DNA of 64,000 nt from contig NZ_CADIKB010000001.1 in the NCBI RefSeq assembly GCF_902859825.1, forward strand, positions 310,001-374,000, in the 5' to 3' direction. Every line of letters starts with the position of its first letter. Position 1 is the first letter of the stretch. Below the pieces are notes generated by a model that made no database searches, was not told the origin of the DNA, and worked only from the letters and a program-made list of their open reading frames with translations. This document shows positions 43,267-52,124 of the stretch, in pieces. The position numbers and the translations under genes were made by a program. The stretch is from Paraburkholderia phenoliruptrix. Lineage in GTDB: Bacteria > Pseudomonadota > Gammaproteobacteria > Burkholderiales > Burkholderiaceae.

Positions 43267-43992
43267 CTAGTCTTCCTTGCGCACGAAACGCAGGACAGCG
43301 TCGACGATCATCGCGCGATGACGCGCGCGCAGTCTCGGATGCGACGGATCGCGTCCGAACGCCGTGCCGAACGTATGACGGTTGCCGATGCGATGAAAGC
43401 ACAGCGAACTGATCAGCAGATGCAGGTCGATGGCGTCGATGTCGTTGCGAAATTGGCCGGCCGCGACGCCGCGCGCGAGCAGATCTTCGATCGTATGAAT
43501 GACGGTGACATTGCGGCCTTTGAAGCTCTTCGACTGCTCGACATACTTCGCGCCGTTGATGTTCTCGATCGTCACGAGGCGCACGAAGTCGCGCTGGCGG
43601 TCGTGATAGTCGAAGGTGAATTCGACGAGCGCACGCATGCCCTCCACGGGGTCGAGCTCGCTGACATGCAGGTCCTGTTCGAGCGCGCGAATGTCGCCAT
43701 ACACCTTTTCGAGCACCGCCTGATACAGGCCTTCCTTGCTGCCGAAGTAGTAATACAGCATGCGCTTCGTGGTGTTCGTGCGCTCCGCGATTGCGTCGAC
43801 GCGCGCGCCCGTCAGTCCCATTGCGGAGAACTCCTGCGTCGCGACGTCGAGGATATTGCGCTTCGTCTGCTCGGGATCGTACTTGCGGCGAGCGTCGGTA
43901 CGTCGGACGTCGCTGCGTCCGTTGTCCTTACGCGGCGCGTCGGACGGGATGCCGTTGGTATCGGGCTCGGCGGCCTTGCTTCCCTTTTTCAT
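43267..43992 (-). CDS. TetR-family regulator
   Basis: A 241-residue TetR protein. A 35-residue basic N-terminal tail precedes the helix-turn-helix (TKRNILDVATQEFSAMGLTG, then VDAIAERTNTTKRMLYYYFG). The C-terminal ligand domain contains FDYHDRQRDFVRLVTIENINGAKY and matches the TetR_C type seen in catabolic regulators. It converges with the quinate/shikimate transporter gene across a shared terminator, so it is the best candidate to regulate that locus. No operator could be assigned with confidence. Confidence 0.87.
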   Translation of the reverse strand: MKKGSKAAEPDTNGIPSDAPRKDNGRSDVRRTDARRKYDPEQTKRNILDVATQEFSAMGLTGARVDAIAERTNTTKRMLYYYFGSKEGLYQAVLEKVYGDIRALEQDLHVSELDPVEGMRALVEFTFDYHDRQRDFVRLVTIENINGAKYVEQSKSFKGRNVTVIHTIEDLLARGVAAGQFRNDIDAIDLHLLISSLCFHRIGNRHTFGTAFGRDPSHPRLRARHRAMIVDAVLRFVRKED

Positions 43993-44143
43993 TGTGTATT
44001 CGAGCTATGCGAGCTATTCGAGCGGCGGTGACGGCGCATTCTAGCATGCGAAAAAAGCGCTCCGCCGCGGGGTTTCGGGGCGTTAAACCTTGCGCCGGTC
44101 CGTATCCAGGCGGCCTCGAAGCACCTCGCCTGACGAGCGCACC

Positions 44144-45433
44144 TTAGCCGACGCCGCGAACCCGCCTGCGACGTGCGGCCAACGCATCGCGCGTCTGCAT
44201 TGCGGTGTAAGTCAACTGGGCGGCGGCGAGACCGAGCGTGCCGTAGGCGGGCGTGAGGCCGAACGTGGCGAACGCCTCGGGCACCGGGCGCTCGCCCGCA
44301 ATCGCCGCAGCCAGCAATTCGCCTGAGACGGTGGTCGGCGCCATGCCATGCCCGCCGAAGCCGACGGCGTGCCAGACGCCGTCCGCGCTGCGGCCGATTT
44401 GCGGCATCTTGTGACGCGCGTAGCTCATCAGGCCGCCCCACGCGTAATCGACGCGTACGTCGTGCAATTGCGGATACACCTTGAGCAGATCGCGCCGCAG
44501 TAAACGCGCGATGACTTCCGGCGCGCGATCGCGCACGGAGATGCGTCCGCCCCACAGAATGCGCGTATCCGGCAAAGGCCGGTAGTAGTCGAATGCGAAG
44601 CGGGTGTCGTAGACCGCTGCGCACGTGCCGATGGCTTCGTGCAGACGCGTGCCGAGCGGTTCGGTTGCCATCACGTAAGTGGCGATGGGCAGCACCGCGC
44701 GCTCCACTTTCGCATACACGTTGCGCGCATAGCCGCCGCCCGCCATCACAACGTGCCGCGCGTCGACGGCGCCGTGCGGCGTGTGCACGACGAAGCCCGC
44801 GCCGTCGCGCTGCAACCGCACGACAGGCGATTGCTCATGAATCCGCACGCCTGCATGGGCCACAGCGCTGGCCACGCCGAGCACATACTTCAGAGGGTGA
44901 AAGTGAAACGCGTTGCGCTCGAAGAGGCCGCCGTGATAACGGCGCGTCTTTAATTGTGAGGCAAGCTGGTCTGCTGGCAGCGGTTCCCAGTGGACGCCGA
45001 ACGAATCGCGCATCAGGCGCCGCTGTGTTTCGAGCCGCGCCGGTTCGTCGAACCAGTTCGCGAGAATCACGCCGGCGTCGGTCGCGTCGCAATCGATGCG
45101 ATAACGCGCGATGCGTGCCCGCATCAGATTGACGGCGTCGACCGTGAGCCCGTATAGCTCGCGCGCGCGAGCCGCGCCTAGCGTCCTCAGCAGATCCGCG
45201 CAATCGAGGCTGTAGCCGCCGAACACAAAGCCGCCGTTGCGCCCCGATGCGCCGAAACCGACTTGCTTCGCTTCGAGCACCGCGACGTTCGCGAGGCCGC
45301 GCTCGGCGAGTCCCAAAGCCGTGGAGAGCCCCGCAAGGCCGCCACCGACGATGCAAACATCGACGCTATGCCGCCCGGCAAGCGGCGCGTAAGCAGACGG
45401 GCGAGTGACTGTGGCTTCGTAGAAACTTTCCAT
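44144..45433 (-). CDS. FAD-dependent amine/amino-acid oxidoreductase (PuuB-like)
   Basis: A 429-residue DAO-fold flavoprotein. The dinucleotide motif is VCIVGGGLAGLSTALGLAERG, followed by GFGASGRNGGFVFGGYSLD, which is typical of the PuuB (gamma-glutamylputrescine oxidase) branch. The C-terminal FAD contact YAWGGLMSYARHKMPQIGR and the VGFGGHGMAPTTVSGE motif are intact. The ATG at 45433 has a weak ribosome site. It is 58 bases downstream of a DapA-family gene on the same strand, so they probably share an operon. The substrate is unknown; cyclic imino acids or amines are plausible. Confidence 0.85.
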   Translation of the reverse strand: MESFYEATVTRPSAYAPLAGRHSVDVCIVGGGLAGLSTALGLAERGLANVAVLEAKQVGFGASGRNGGFVFGGYSLDCADLLRTLGAARARELYGLTVDAVNLMRARIARYRIDCDATDAGVILANWFDEPARLETQRRLMRDSFGVHWEPLPADQLASQLKTRRYHGGLFERNAFHFHPLKYVLGVASAVAHAGVRIHEQSPVVRLQRDGAGFVVHTPHGAVDARHVVMAGGGYARNVYAKVERAVLPIATYVMATEPLGTRLHEAIGTCAAVYDTRFAFDYYRPLPDTRILWGGRISVRDRAPEVIARLLRRDLLKVYPQLHDVRVDYAWGGLMSYARHKMPQIGRSADGVWHAVGFGGHGMAPTTVSGELLAAAIAGERPVPEAFATFGLTPAYGTLGLAAAQLTYTAMQTRDALAARRRRVRGVG

Positions 45434-45491
45434 GACGGCTAGCGTAGCGGCAATTGCGTCCGCACGCAAAGCCGCTTGCTGCCGCTGCGTG

Positions 45492-46424
45492 TTATCGGCC
45501 CCAGCGCAGCACGAGCGGGTCGAGCCGCCGCGCGATTTTCAGCAAGCCTTCGCGCGTGGCGGGGTGCATCGCCGGCAAGGGATGACGCACCGCGTCCGAG
45601 CGGATCACGCCGCCTTCCTTCATCAACGCCTTGCACGAAGCAAGACCCCCCTGGCGGTTTTCATAGTTGATGAGCGGCAGCCACTGCTGATAGTGCGCGG
45701 CGGCGGCTTCGGTGTCGCCTGCGGCATAGGCGTCGACGATCAGACGGATGCCGTCCGCGTAACCGCCGCCCGTCATCGAACCCGTTGCGCCCGCATCGAG
45801 ATCGGCCATCAGCGTGATGGCTTCCTCGCCGTCCCACGGCCCGACAATCGCCTCGCCGCCCAGCTGGATCAGTTCGCGCAGCTTGTTTGCCGCTTGCGGC
45901 ACTTCGATCTTGAAGTACGACACATGTTCGATCTCGCGTGCCATGCGTGCCAGAAACGGCGCGGACAGCGGCGTGCCGCTGACCGGCGCGTCCTGAATCA
46001 TGATCGGAATGTCGATCGCATCGGACACCGTGCGATAAAACTCCTCGATGCCGCGCTCGCCGATTCGGATCGTGGCGCCGTGATAGGGCGGCATGATCAT
46101 GACCATTGCGGCTCCAGCCTCCTGCGCACGGCGGCTACGTTGTGCGCATTGATGCGAGCTGAAATGCGTCGTGGTGACGATCACAGGCACGCGGCCGGCG
46201 ACGTGCTCGAGCACGACGTGCATCAGTGTGTTGCGCTCGTCGTCGGACAGGGCGAACTGCTCGGAGAAGTTCGCCAGAATGCACAGACCGTTCGAGCCCG
46301 CATCGATCATGAAGTCGATGCAGCGCTTCTGGCCTTCCAGGTCCAGCTGGCCGGATTCGTCGAAAATGGTGGGGGCAACGGGAAACACGCCGCGCATCGC
46401 GGCGGCAGGGCTGTTTTGGCTCAT
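45492..46424 (-). CDS. DapA-family lyase or dehydratase with altered active site
   Basis: A 310-residue protein of the dihydrodipicolinate synthase family. The Schiff-base lysine K172 (VSYFKIEVP) is present. The usual catalytic tyrosine (YN.P segment) is replaced by Q144 (IMIQDAPVSG), and the GxxGE loop reads ANFSEQFAL. These changes exclude dihydrodipicolinate synthase and point to a sugar-acid or keto-acid dehydratase or aldolase subgroup. It is divergent from a LysR regulator and upstream of the FAD oxidoreductase gene. The substrate cannot be named from sequence. Confidence 0.82.
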   Translation of the reverse strand: MSQNSPAAAMRGVFPVAPTIFDESGQLDLEGQKRCIDFMIDAGSNGLCILANFSEQFALSDDERNTLMHVVLEHVAGRVPVIVTTTHFSSHQCAQRSRRAQEAGAAMVMIMPPYHGATIRIGERGIEEFYRTVSDAIDIPIMIQDAPVSGTPLSAPFLARMAREIEHVSYFKIEVPQAANKLRELIQLGGEAIVGPWDGEEAITLMADLDAGATGSMTGGGYADGIRLIVDAYAAGDTEAAAAHYQQWLPLINYENRQGGLASCKALMKEGGVIRSDAVRHPLPAMHPATREGLLKIARRLDPLVLRWGR

Positions 46425-46478
46425 GATTCAGGCTCTTTTCGGATGTAATAGGGCAGAGTGAATGTCTCCAGCGCCGAC

Positions 46479-46505
46479 TATACGGCGCCGCCGCGCGCAG
46501 GTATA
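46479..46505. promoter_or_regulatory. TATAC-N17-GTATA inverted repeat in a divergent spacer
   Basis: TATAC (46479-46483) and GTATA (46501-46505) face each other across 17 bases in the 130-base spacer between the DapA-family and LysR genes. This spot suits a LysR operator or promoter, but the arms are short. Confidence 0.35.
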
Positions 46506-46554
46506 TTGAATTGTTTCCATCCAGTGATCGCTTTTGCGACTCACCGCGGCATTC

Positions 46555-47568
46555 ATGAAAAACACTCTGAACGTTCTGCTGGGCAAACTGCGCATGAAGC
46601 AGCTTCAGTTGCTGATCGCGCTCGACGATCAAAAGTCGCTGCACAAAGCGGCGGGCCTGATGGCGATGACGCAATCGGCCGCCAGCAAGGCGTTGCACGA
46701 ACTCGAATCGATGTTCGAGGCGCCGCTTTTCGAGCGCTCGAAAAGCGGCATGATTCCGAATCAGCTGGGCCATTGCGCGATCCGCTACGCGCGCCTTGTC
46801 GCGACGGATCTCACGGCACTATGCCAGGACGTGGCCGAAATACGTTCGGGGCGCGGCGGCCGCCTTGCGATCGGCGCCATCATGGGCGCCATTGCGCAAT
46901 GCGTGATTCCCGCGGTCAATCGGCTGCACGCCGGCTATCCGAACCTGTCGATCGAAGTGGTGGAAGACACGAGCGCGCGCATGCTTGCGCAACTCGACGA
47001 CGGCCGGCTCGATCTCGTGATCGGCCGAGCCGCAGTGGCTGCCGATCCGTCGAAGTATCAGTATCACCCGCTTGCGGATGAGCCGTTGTCGGTAGTGGTG
47101 GGCTATGGCCACCCGCCGTTGCCGAAAAAAGAGGTGAAACTTGCCGATCTCGCCGATCACCGCTGGGTGATGTATCCGTCACATATGCCGCTGCACGCGC
47201 TGCTCGAACGCGAAATGGATCTCGCGGGACTCTCCATGCCGGACAACCCCATTTCCACGGCGTCCACTTTCGTGACGGTCGCGCTTTTGCAAAGCAGGGC
47301 GGACCTCGTGTCGTTGTTGCCGACCGCCATTGCGGACATGTTCATTCGGCAAAAAATGCTGCGCCGCGTACCGGTGAGACTCAAGTCGCCTTCGCAAACT
47401 TTCGGCGTGGTGACGCGTAAGGGCGGCGTGTTGTCGCCGCCGGCCGGGCGTTTCGTGGAATTGCTGCGGCAGCACACGCCAAGCGATCATAGGGTGCGCC
47501 CGGCGCGGCAGCAGGCGACCCGAAAGGCGCAATCCGCCCAAGCCGTCACGAAGCGAAAAACTGCCTGA
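46555..47568 (+). CDS. LysR-family regulator
   Basis: A 337-residue LysR protein. The helix-turn-helix includes MKQLQLLIALDDQKSLHKAA and MTQSAASKALHELESMFEAPLFERS; the effector domain continues through LSIEVVEDTSARMLAQLDDG. The pattern resembles regulators of sugar-acid genes such as GbpR. It is divergent from the DapA-family and FAD oxidoreductase genes and likely controls them. The ATG at 46555 is used; a TTG 21 bases earlier is possible. A basic tail (KAQSAQAVTKRKTA) extends beyond the fold. Confidence 0.87.
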   Translation: MKNTLNVLLGKLRMKQLQLLIALDDQKSLHKAAGLMAMTQSAASKALHELESMFEAPLFERSKSGMIPNQLGHCAIRYARLVATDLTALCQDVAEIRSGRGGRLAIGAIMGAIAQCVIPAVNRLHAGYPNLSIEVVEDTSARMLAQLDDGRLDLVIGRAAVAADPSKYQYHPLADEPLSVVVGYGHPPLPKKEVKLADLADHRWVMYPSHMPLHALLEREMDLAGLSMPDNPISTASTFVTVALLQSRADLVSLLPTAIADMFIRQKMLRRVPVRLKSPSQTFGVVTRKGGVLSPPAGRFVELLRQHTPSDHRVRPARQQATRKAQSAQAVTKRKTA

Positions 47569-47759
47569 CCCCGCGGTTTCTGGAGCGCATGGCAGACGTC
47601 GAATATCGCACGGTAATTCGCAGTTTGCTATGTCCTCGCGACGAGTGTTGTAGCGGCGACACTGGGGTTTAACCGAACCAAATGCGTCTTCACGTCCGCG
47701 CTACACTGCTTAAAGGGTGCCGGATTTACGAGGCTGGCGCCCGTCCGGGGAGAGCAGTC

Positions 47760-50700
47760 ATGAATCGGCCTTCGGTTCGGTTTCCGCTTCGCGCCACCAG
47801 CACCACGTCGGCGCGCAAGTGGTTCAAATGGACGCTAGTGGCGGCCTTGTTGCTGGGCCTCGCGTGGCTGGTACGGCTGTGTCAGCTCGAAATAGAAACG
47901 TCCCGGCTGCAGGCGCACTATCTGTCCGAACTCACCCGCGACGTCGGCTTTGCGGTGGATGACGGTCCGAGTCATTCCATCCGTTTTCCGGAAGCCGAAA
48001 AAGGCCCTTACGACACGCGCCTCGGTTATGCGCTGCTGCCGTCCATCCAGCAACGTCTCTTGCAGCGCGGCTTCGAAATCACCGCACAGGCGCGCGATTC
48101 GGAACGCATGCTCTCGTTGGCCGACGGAGGTCTTTTTCTGCCGTATGCCGAGAAAGACCAGGCCGGCTTGCAACTTTTCGACGGCACCGGCGCCCCGCTT
48201 TTCAGCGCCAGCTTTCCGGGCCGCGCTTATGGCAGCTTCGAGGCGATTCCGCCTGTCATCGTCAACTCGCTGCTCTTTATAGAAGACCGTTATCTGCTCG
48301 ATCCGAATCAGCCGAACCGCAATCCGGCTATCGACTGGGGGCGCTTCAGCCGCGCGCTCGCGGACCAGGGCGCGCGCCTATTCAATCATCATCAGGCGAC
48401 GCCCGGCGGCAGCACGCTCGCCACGCAGATCGAAAAATTCCGCCACTCGGCAGGCGGCCGCACGGCCACGCCGCCGGAAAAGCTGCGGCAAATCGCGTCG
48501 GCTTCGGTGCGCGCCTATTTGAACGGGCCGCAAACCATGCCTGCGCGTCAGCAGATCGTCGTGCATTATCTGAATTCGGTGCCGCTTGCCGCGCAACCTG
48601 GCATCGGCGAGATCAACGGCATGGGCGACGGTCTAGCCGCATGGTATGGGCGCGATTTCGCGGACGTGAACCGCATACTGGCCGCGCCCGCCAGTGCGGA
48701 GAATCTGCCGGAGCAGGGCGAGGCGTTCCGCCAGGTGCTCTCGCTGATGATCGCGCAGCGCGCGCCATCGTATTTCCTGCACCGCGGCTATCCCGAACTG
48801 GAGCGGCTGACCGACAGCTATCTGCGCCTGCTCGCGAACGGCGGCGTGATCTCGGCCGGGCTGCGCGATGCGGCGCTTGCCGCGAACGTGCAATTGCATC
48901 GCATACCTAAACGCGCAGAAAGCGCCAGCTCATTCGTATCGCGCAAGGCCGTCACGTCGATGCGCTCCAACCTGCTCGCGGCCCTCGGCATTCCGAGCTT
49001 CTACGAACTCGACCGGCTGGATCTGCAAGCCACCGGTACGCTCAATAACGCGGTGCAACAGGCAGTAAGCGAACGGCTTGCCGCAGCCGCCACGCGCGAC
49101 GGCGCGAAAGCCGCAGGTCTCGTCGGCTTCGAAATGCTGCGCGCCTCGGACGATCCATCGAAAATCGCCTACAGCTTTACGCTGTTCGAGCGGCGCGACG
49201 GCGCGAACCTGGTGCGCGTGCAGACAGACAGCGTGAACCAGCCGTTCGACATTAACTCCGGCGCACGACTGAACCTCGGTTCCACTGCAAAACTGCGCAC
49301 CGTAGTGACGTATCTGCAGATCGTGTCTCAACTGCACGACCGTTATGCTGCCCGCAGCGCGGCGGAACTCAAAGCGATCAAGCCCGATCCGAACGACCAG
49401 TTGACGCGTTGGGCGCTCGGCTATCTGTCGCATACGCAGGAGCGTTCGTTGCAAGCCATGCTCGATGCAGCGGTGGAACGCAAATACTCGGCGAATCCGG
49501 GCGAGACCTTCTACACGGGCGGCGGCGCGCAGACCTTCAACAACTTCGAATCCGACGACAACAGCCGCATTCTGACTGTGCGCCGCGCGTTCCAGCATTC
49601 GGTGAATCTCGTATTCGTGCGGCTGATGCGCGACATCGTCCACTATGAGATGGTGCAGACCACCGGTCCTTCGTCGCAATGGCTGAGCGACCCGGCGATC
49701 CGCAAGATGTACCTGACGCGGTTTGCCGATCAGGAAAGCCGCGTCTACATGAATCGCTTCTACGCGAAGTATCACGGCAAGACGCGTGACCAGGCCCTCG
49801 CGTTGTTGCTGCTGGGCGTGCGCAAATCGCCGCCGAAAGTGGCCACCGTGTTGCGCAGCGTCGCGCCGGACGAGTCGAATGCATGGTTCAACGCGAAGAT
49901 GCGGGCGGCGCTGAAAAATACGCCGGCCGCCTCGGTGCTCGACGACGAGGACCTCGCGAAGCTCTACGCCAAATACGGAATCGACCGCTTCAATCTGAAC
50001 GACCGCGGGTATATCGCGAGCGTGCATCCGCTGGAATTGTGGGCGCTCAATTATCTGCGCGAGCATCCGGACGCCACGCTCAGCGAAATCGAGAACGCGA
50101 GCAGCGACGTGCGCCTGCAAAGCTACTCGTGGCTCTTCAAGACGCGCTACCACGCAACGCAGGATCGCCGCATCAAACGCATGGTCGAATTGCGCGCGTA
50201 CGAGGCAATCGGCAAATCGTGGCAGGCGCTCGGCTATCCGTTCACGACGCTCACGCCTTCGTATGCCGCGGCAATCGGTGCGTCGGGCGACAGGCCCGCG
50301 GCGCTCGCGCAACTGATCGGCCTGATTGCCAACGACGGCAACAAGGTGCCGACCGAAAGCCTCACGCAACTCGACTTCGCGAAAGACACGCCGTACGAAA
50401 CGCATTTCCGGCGCGCGGCAGCCGCGCCGCAACAGCAGCTCTCGCCGGAAATCGCGGGAACAGTGAAGGGCATGCTGCGCGACGTGGTGACGGGCGGCAC
50501 GGCGCGGCGTCTCGCGCAAGGCATGACGTTTCCCGACGGCCGCACCATGGACGTGTACGGCAAGACGGGCACGGGCGATCAGCGTTTCAACGTATTCGCC
50601 AAAGGCGCGCGGCTTATCGAGTCACGCAAGGTGAACCGCAGCGCGACCTTCGTGTTTGCTATCGGCGACCGCTTTTACGGCACGCTGACGGCGTGGGTGC

Positions 50701-50846
50701 ACGAACCGTATGCGGCGCACTATGAATTCACGAGTGCGCTTTCCGTCCAATTGCTGAAGTCGATGGCGCCGGTGTTGCAGCCGCTACTGGAATCTCAGCC
50801 TGCCAGGACTGCCTCGGTGGCTGCGACCAGGGTTGCTGCGCAATAA
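47760..50846 (+). CDS. bifunctional class A-like penicillin-binding protein, large
   Basis: A 1,028-residue peptidoglycan synthase with one N-terminal membrane anchor (residues 24-41). The GT51 glycosyltransferase domain has the catalytic E175 (LLFIEDRYLL) and GGSTLATQIEKF (216-227). The transpeptidase domain has S508-T-A-K511, S614-V-N616 and K935-T-G937, all intact, so both activities are expected. The distance of 319 residues from SxN to KTG is far longer than the roughly 130-180 in typical enzymes. The extra helical segment (about residues 625-830) is not a domain I recognise. GGGGAG lies 8-10 bases before the ATG. It is monocistronic and not near division genes. Confidence 0.85.
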   Translation: MNRPSVRFPLRATSTTSARKWFKWTLVAALLLGLAWLVRLCQLEIETSRLQAHYLSELTRDVGFAVDDGPSHSIRFPEAEKGPYDTRLGYALLPSIQQRLLQRGFEITAQARDSERMLSLADGGLFLPYAEKDQAGLQLFDGTGAPLFSASFPGRAYGSFEAIPPVIVNSLLFIEDRYLLDPNQPNRNPAIDWGRFSRALADQGARLFNHHQATPGGSTLATQIEKFRHSAGGRTATPPEKLRQIASASVRAYLNGPQTMPARQQIVVHYLNSVPLAAQPGIGEINGMGDGLAAWYGRDFADVNRILAAPASAENLPEQGEAFRQVLSLMIAQRAPSYFLHRGYPELERLTDSYLRLLANGGVISAGLRDAALAANVQLHRIPKRAESASSFVSRKAVTSMRSNLLAALGIPSFYELDRLDLQATGTLNNAVQQAVSERLAAAATRDGAKAAGLVGFEMLRASDDPSKIAYSFTLFERRDGANLVRVQTDSVNQPFDINSGARLNLGSTAKLRTVVTYLQIVSQLHDRYAARSAAELKAIKPDPNDQLTRWALGYLSHTQERSLQAMLDAAVERKYSANPGETFYTGGGAQTFNNFESDDNSRILTVRRAFQHSVNLVFVRLMRDIVHYEMVQTTGPSSQWLSDPAIRKMYLTRFADQESRVYMNRFYAKYHGKTRDQALALLLLGVRKSPPKVATVLRSVAPDESNAWFNAKMRAALKNTPAASVLDDEDLAKLYAKYGIDRFNLNDRGYIASVHPLELWALNYLREHPDATLSEIENASSDVRLQSYSWLFKTRYHATQDRRIKRMVELRAYEAIGKSWQALGYPFTTLTPSYAAAIGASGDRPAALAQLIGLIANDGNKVPTESLTQLDFAKDTPYETHFRRAAAAPQQQLSPEIAGTVKGMLRDVVTGGTARRLAQGMTFPDGRTMDVYGKTGTGDQRFNVFAKGARLIESRKVNRSATFVFAIGDRFYGTLTAWVHEPYAAHYEFTSALSVQLLKSMAPVLQPLLESQPARTASVAATRVAAQ

Positions 50847-50867
50847 GGCGCCGCTGTCCGTTGTGAA

Positions 50868-52094
50868 TCAATAGGCCGGCTCGGTCGCCGGCTTCAGAAA
50901 GAGTTCATGCACCGGTGCGAAGTGCGCATAGAGCGGCAGGATCGCGCCGCCCATGGCACGCGCGTCCGCGCCGATTGCCCCTTCCAATAGTTGCGGACGC
51001 ACCATTCCTTCCCACTCGAACCGGTCGAGCACGCGCTCCGTGCGGCGAATGATTTCGCGCACCATTTGCCGGTCGAGCTCGCCGTCGATCACTACCGCTT
51101 CGAGATCGAGCAACGCGGCCGCATTGATGAGCGCGCTGGCAATCGCCGGACATGCGCTGTCGAGCCATTCCTCGGTATGCCGCCACATGTCCGGCAACAG
51201 CGCGCGATGATCGTGCGCGGCGGCGGGCGGTTTGCCTGCTTCGCTCAGCAGACGTTCCAGCACGAAGCCCGACGCCGCATGCAGCAGTTGCCGCGCGGGC
51301 TTGCGTGCGCTGCTTTCGCGCAGCGGAATCGAGCCGACTGCGCCGGCGTTATCGTGCGGACCGCCATGCAAGCGGCCGTCGATGACAAGTCCGCCGCCGA
51401 TAAAGGTGCCGACGAACAGATACAGGAAATTGTGGATGCCGCGGCCCTGGCCCATGACGAGTTCGGCGGCACAGGCTGCGGTGGTGTCCTTTGCAAATTC
51501 CACCGGCAGGCCCGTCATGGTCGCGATACGCGAGCGCAGGTCGATTTCATACCATGCGTCGAGCGCGTCGGGCGGCGCGCCGAGGAAGTCGCGCCATCCG
51601 CCGAGCCAGAGCGGCGCGGCCACGCCAACGCCGACTACCTTGCTCGCGTTCTCACCGAGCGTCTGATTGACGCGCGCGAGCTTGCTTTCCAGCGCGGGAA
51701 AGAGCGTGCGCGGATCGGGGTAAGGGTATTCGAACACGTCGCGGCAGACGACGCGGCCCGCGAAATCCATCGCCAGCACGTCGAGACTGCGGCGCCCCAC
51801 CTTGATGCCGATCGTGTAGGCGCCGTCTGCGCGCAACGCAATGGGCACCGACGGCTGGCCGATCCGTCCGCGCACACGAGCCTGCTTTTCCAGCAGGCCG
51901 TCGTCGATCAGACGATCGACGATCATCGACACGGTCTGCATCGACAGACGCGTGAGGCGGCCCACGTCGGCTTTAGGCAGCGGCCCATGCAAACGGATCG
52001 CCTGCAGCACGATGCGTTCGTTGAATTGCCGCATGCCGACCTGGTTGGAGCCGACGGTGCGTTTGAGCGACGGGCGCATGCCCGTGGTATCCAT
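50868..52094 (-). CDS. ROK-family repressor of the sugar ABC operon
   Basis: A 408-residue ROK transcription factor. An N-terminal winged helix (IVLQAIRLHGPLPKADVGRL then TRLSMQTVSMIVDRLIDDG) is joined to a sugar-kinase-like domain with FVGTFIGGGLVIDGRLHGG and a C-terminal ALLDLEAVVIDGEL. The kinase-type zinc motif is not evident, which fits a regulatory rather than catalytic ROK. It lies 30 bases after the ATPase gene and is the last gene of the fructose-like ABC operon. It probably represses the operon by binding the palindrome at 55217-55239. Confidence 0.87.
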   Translation of the reverse strand: MDTTGMRPSLKRTVGSNQVGMRQFNERIVLQAIRLHGPLPKADVGRLTRLSMQTVSMIVDRLIDDGLLEKQARVRGRIGQPSVPIALRADGAYTIGIKVGRRSLDVLAMDFAGRVVCRDVFEYPYPDPRTLFPALESKLARVNQTLGENASKVVGVGVAAPLWLGGWRDFLGAPPDALDAWYEIDLRSRIATMTGLPVEFAKDTTAACAAELVMGQGRGIHNFLYLFVGTFIGGGLVIDGRLHGGPHDNAGAVGSIPLRESSARKPARQLLHAASGFVLERLLSEAGKPPAAAHDHRALLPDMWRHTEEWLDSACPAIASALINAAALLDLEAVVIDGELDRQMVREIIRRTERVLDRFEWEGMVRPQLLEGAIGADARAMGGAILPLYAHFAPVHELFLKPATEPAY

Positions 52095-52124
52095 GGTCGC
52101 GGGTCCCTCAGTGAAGTGACTGCA

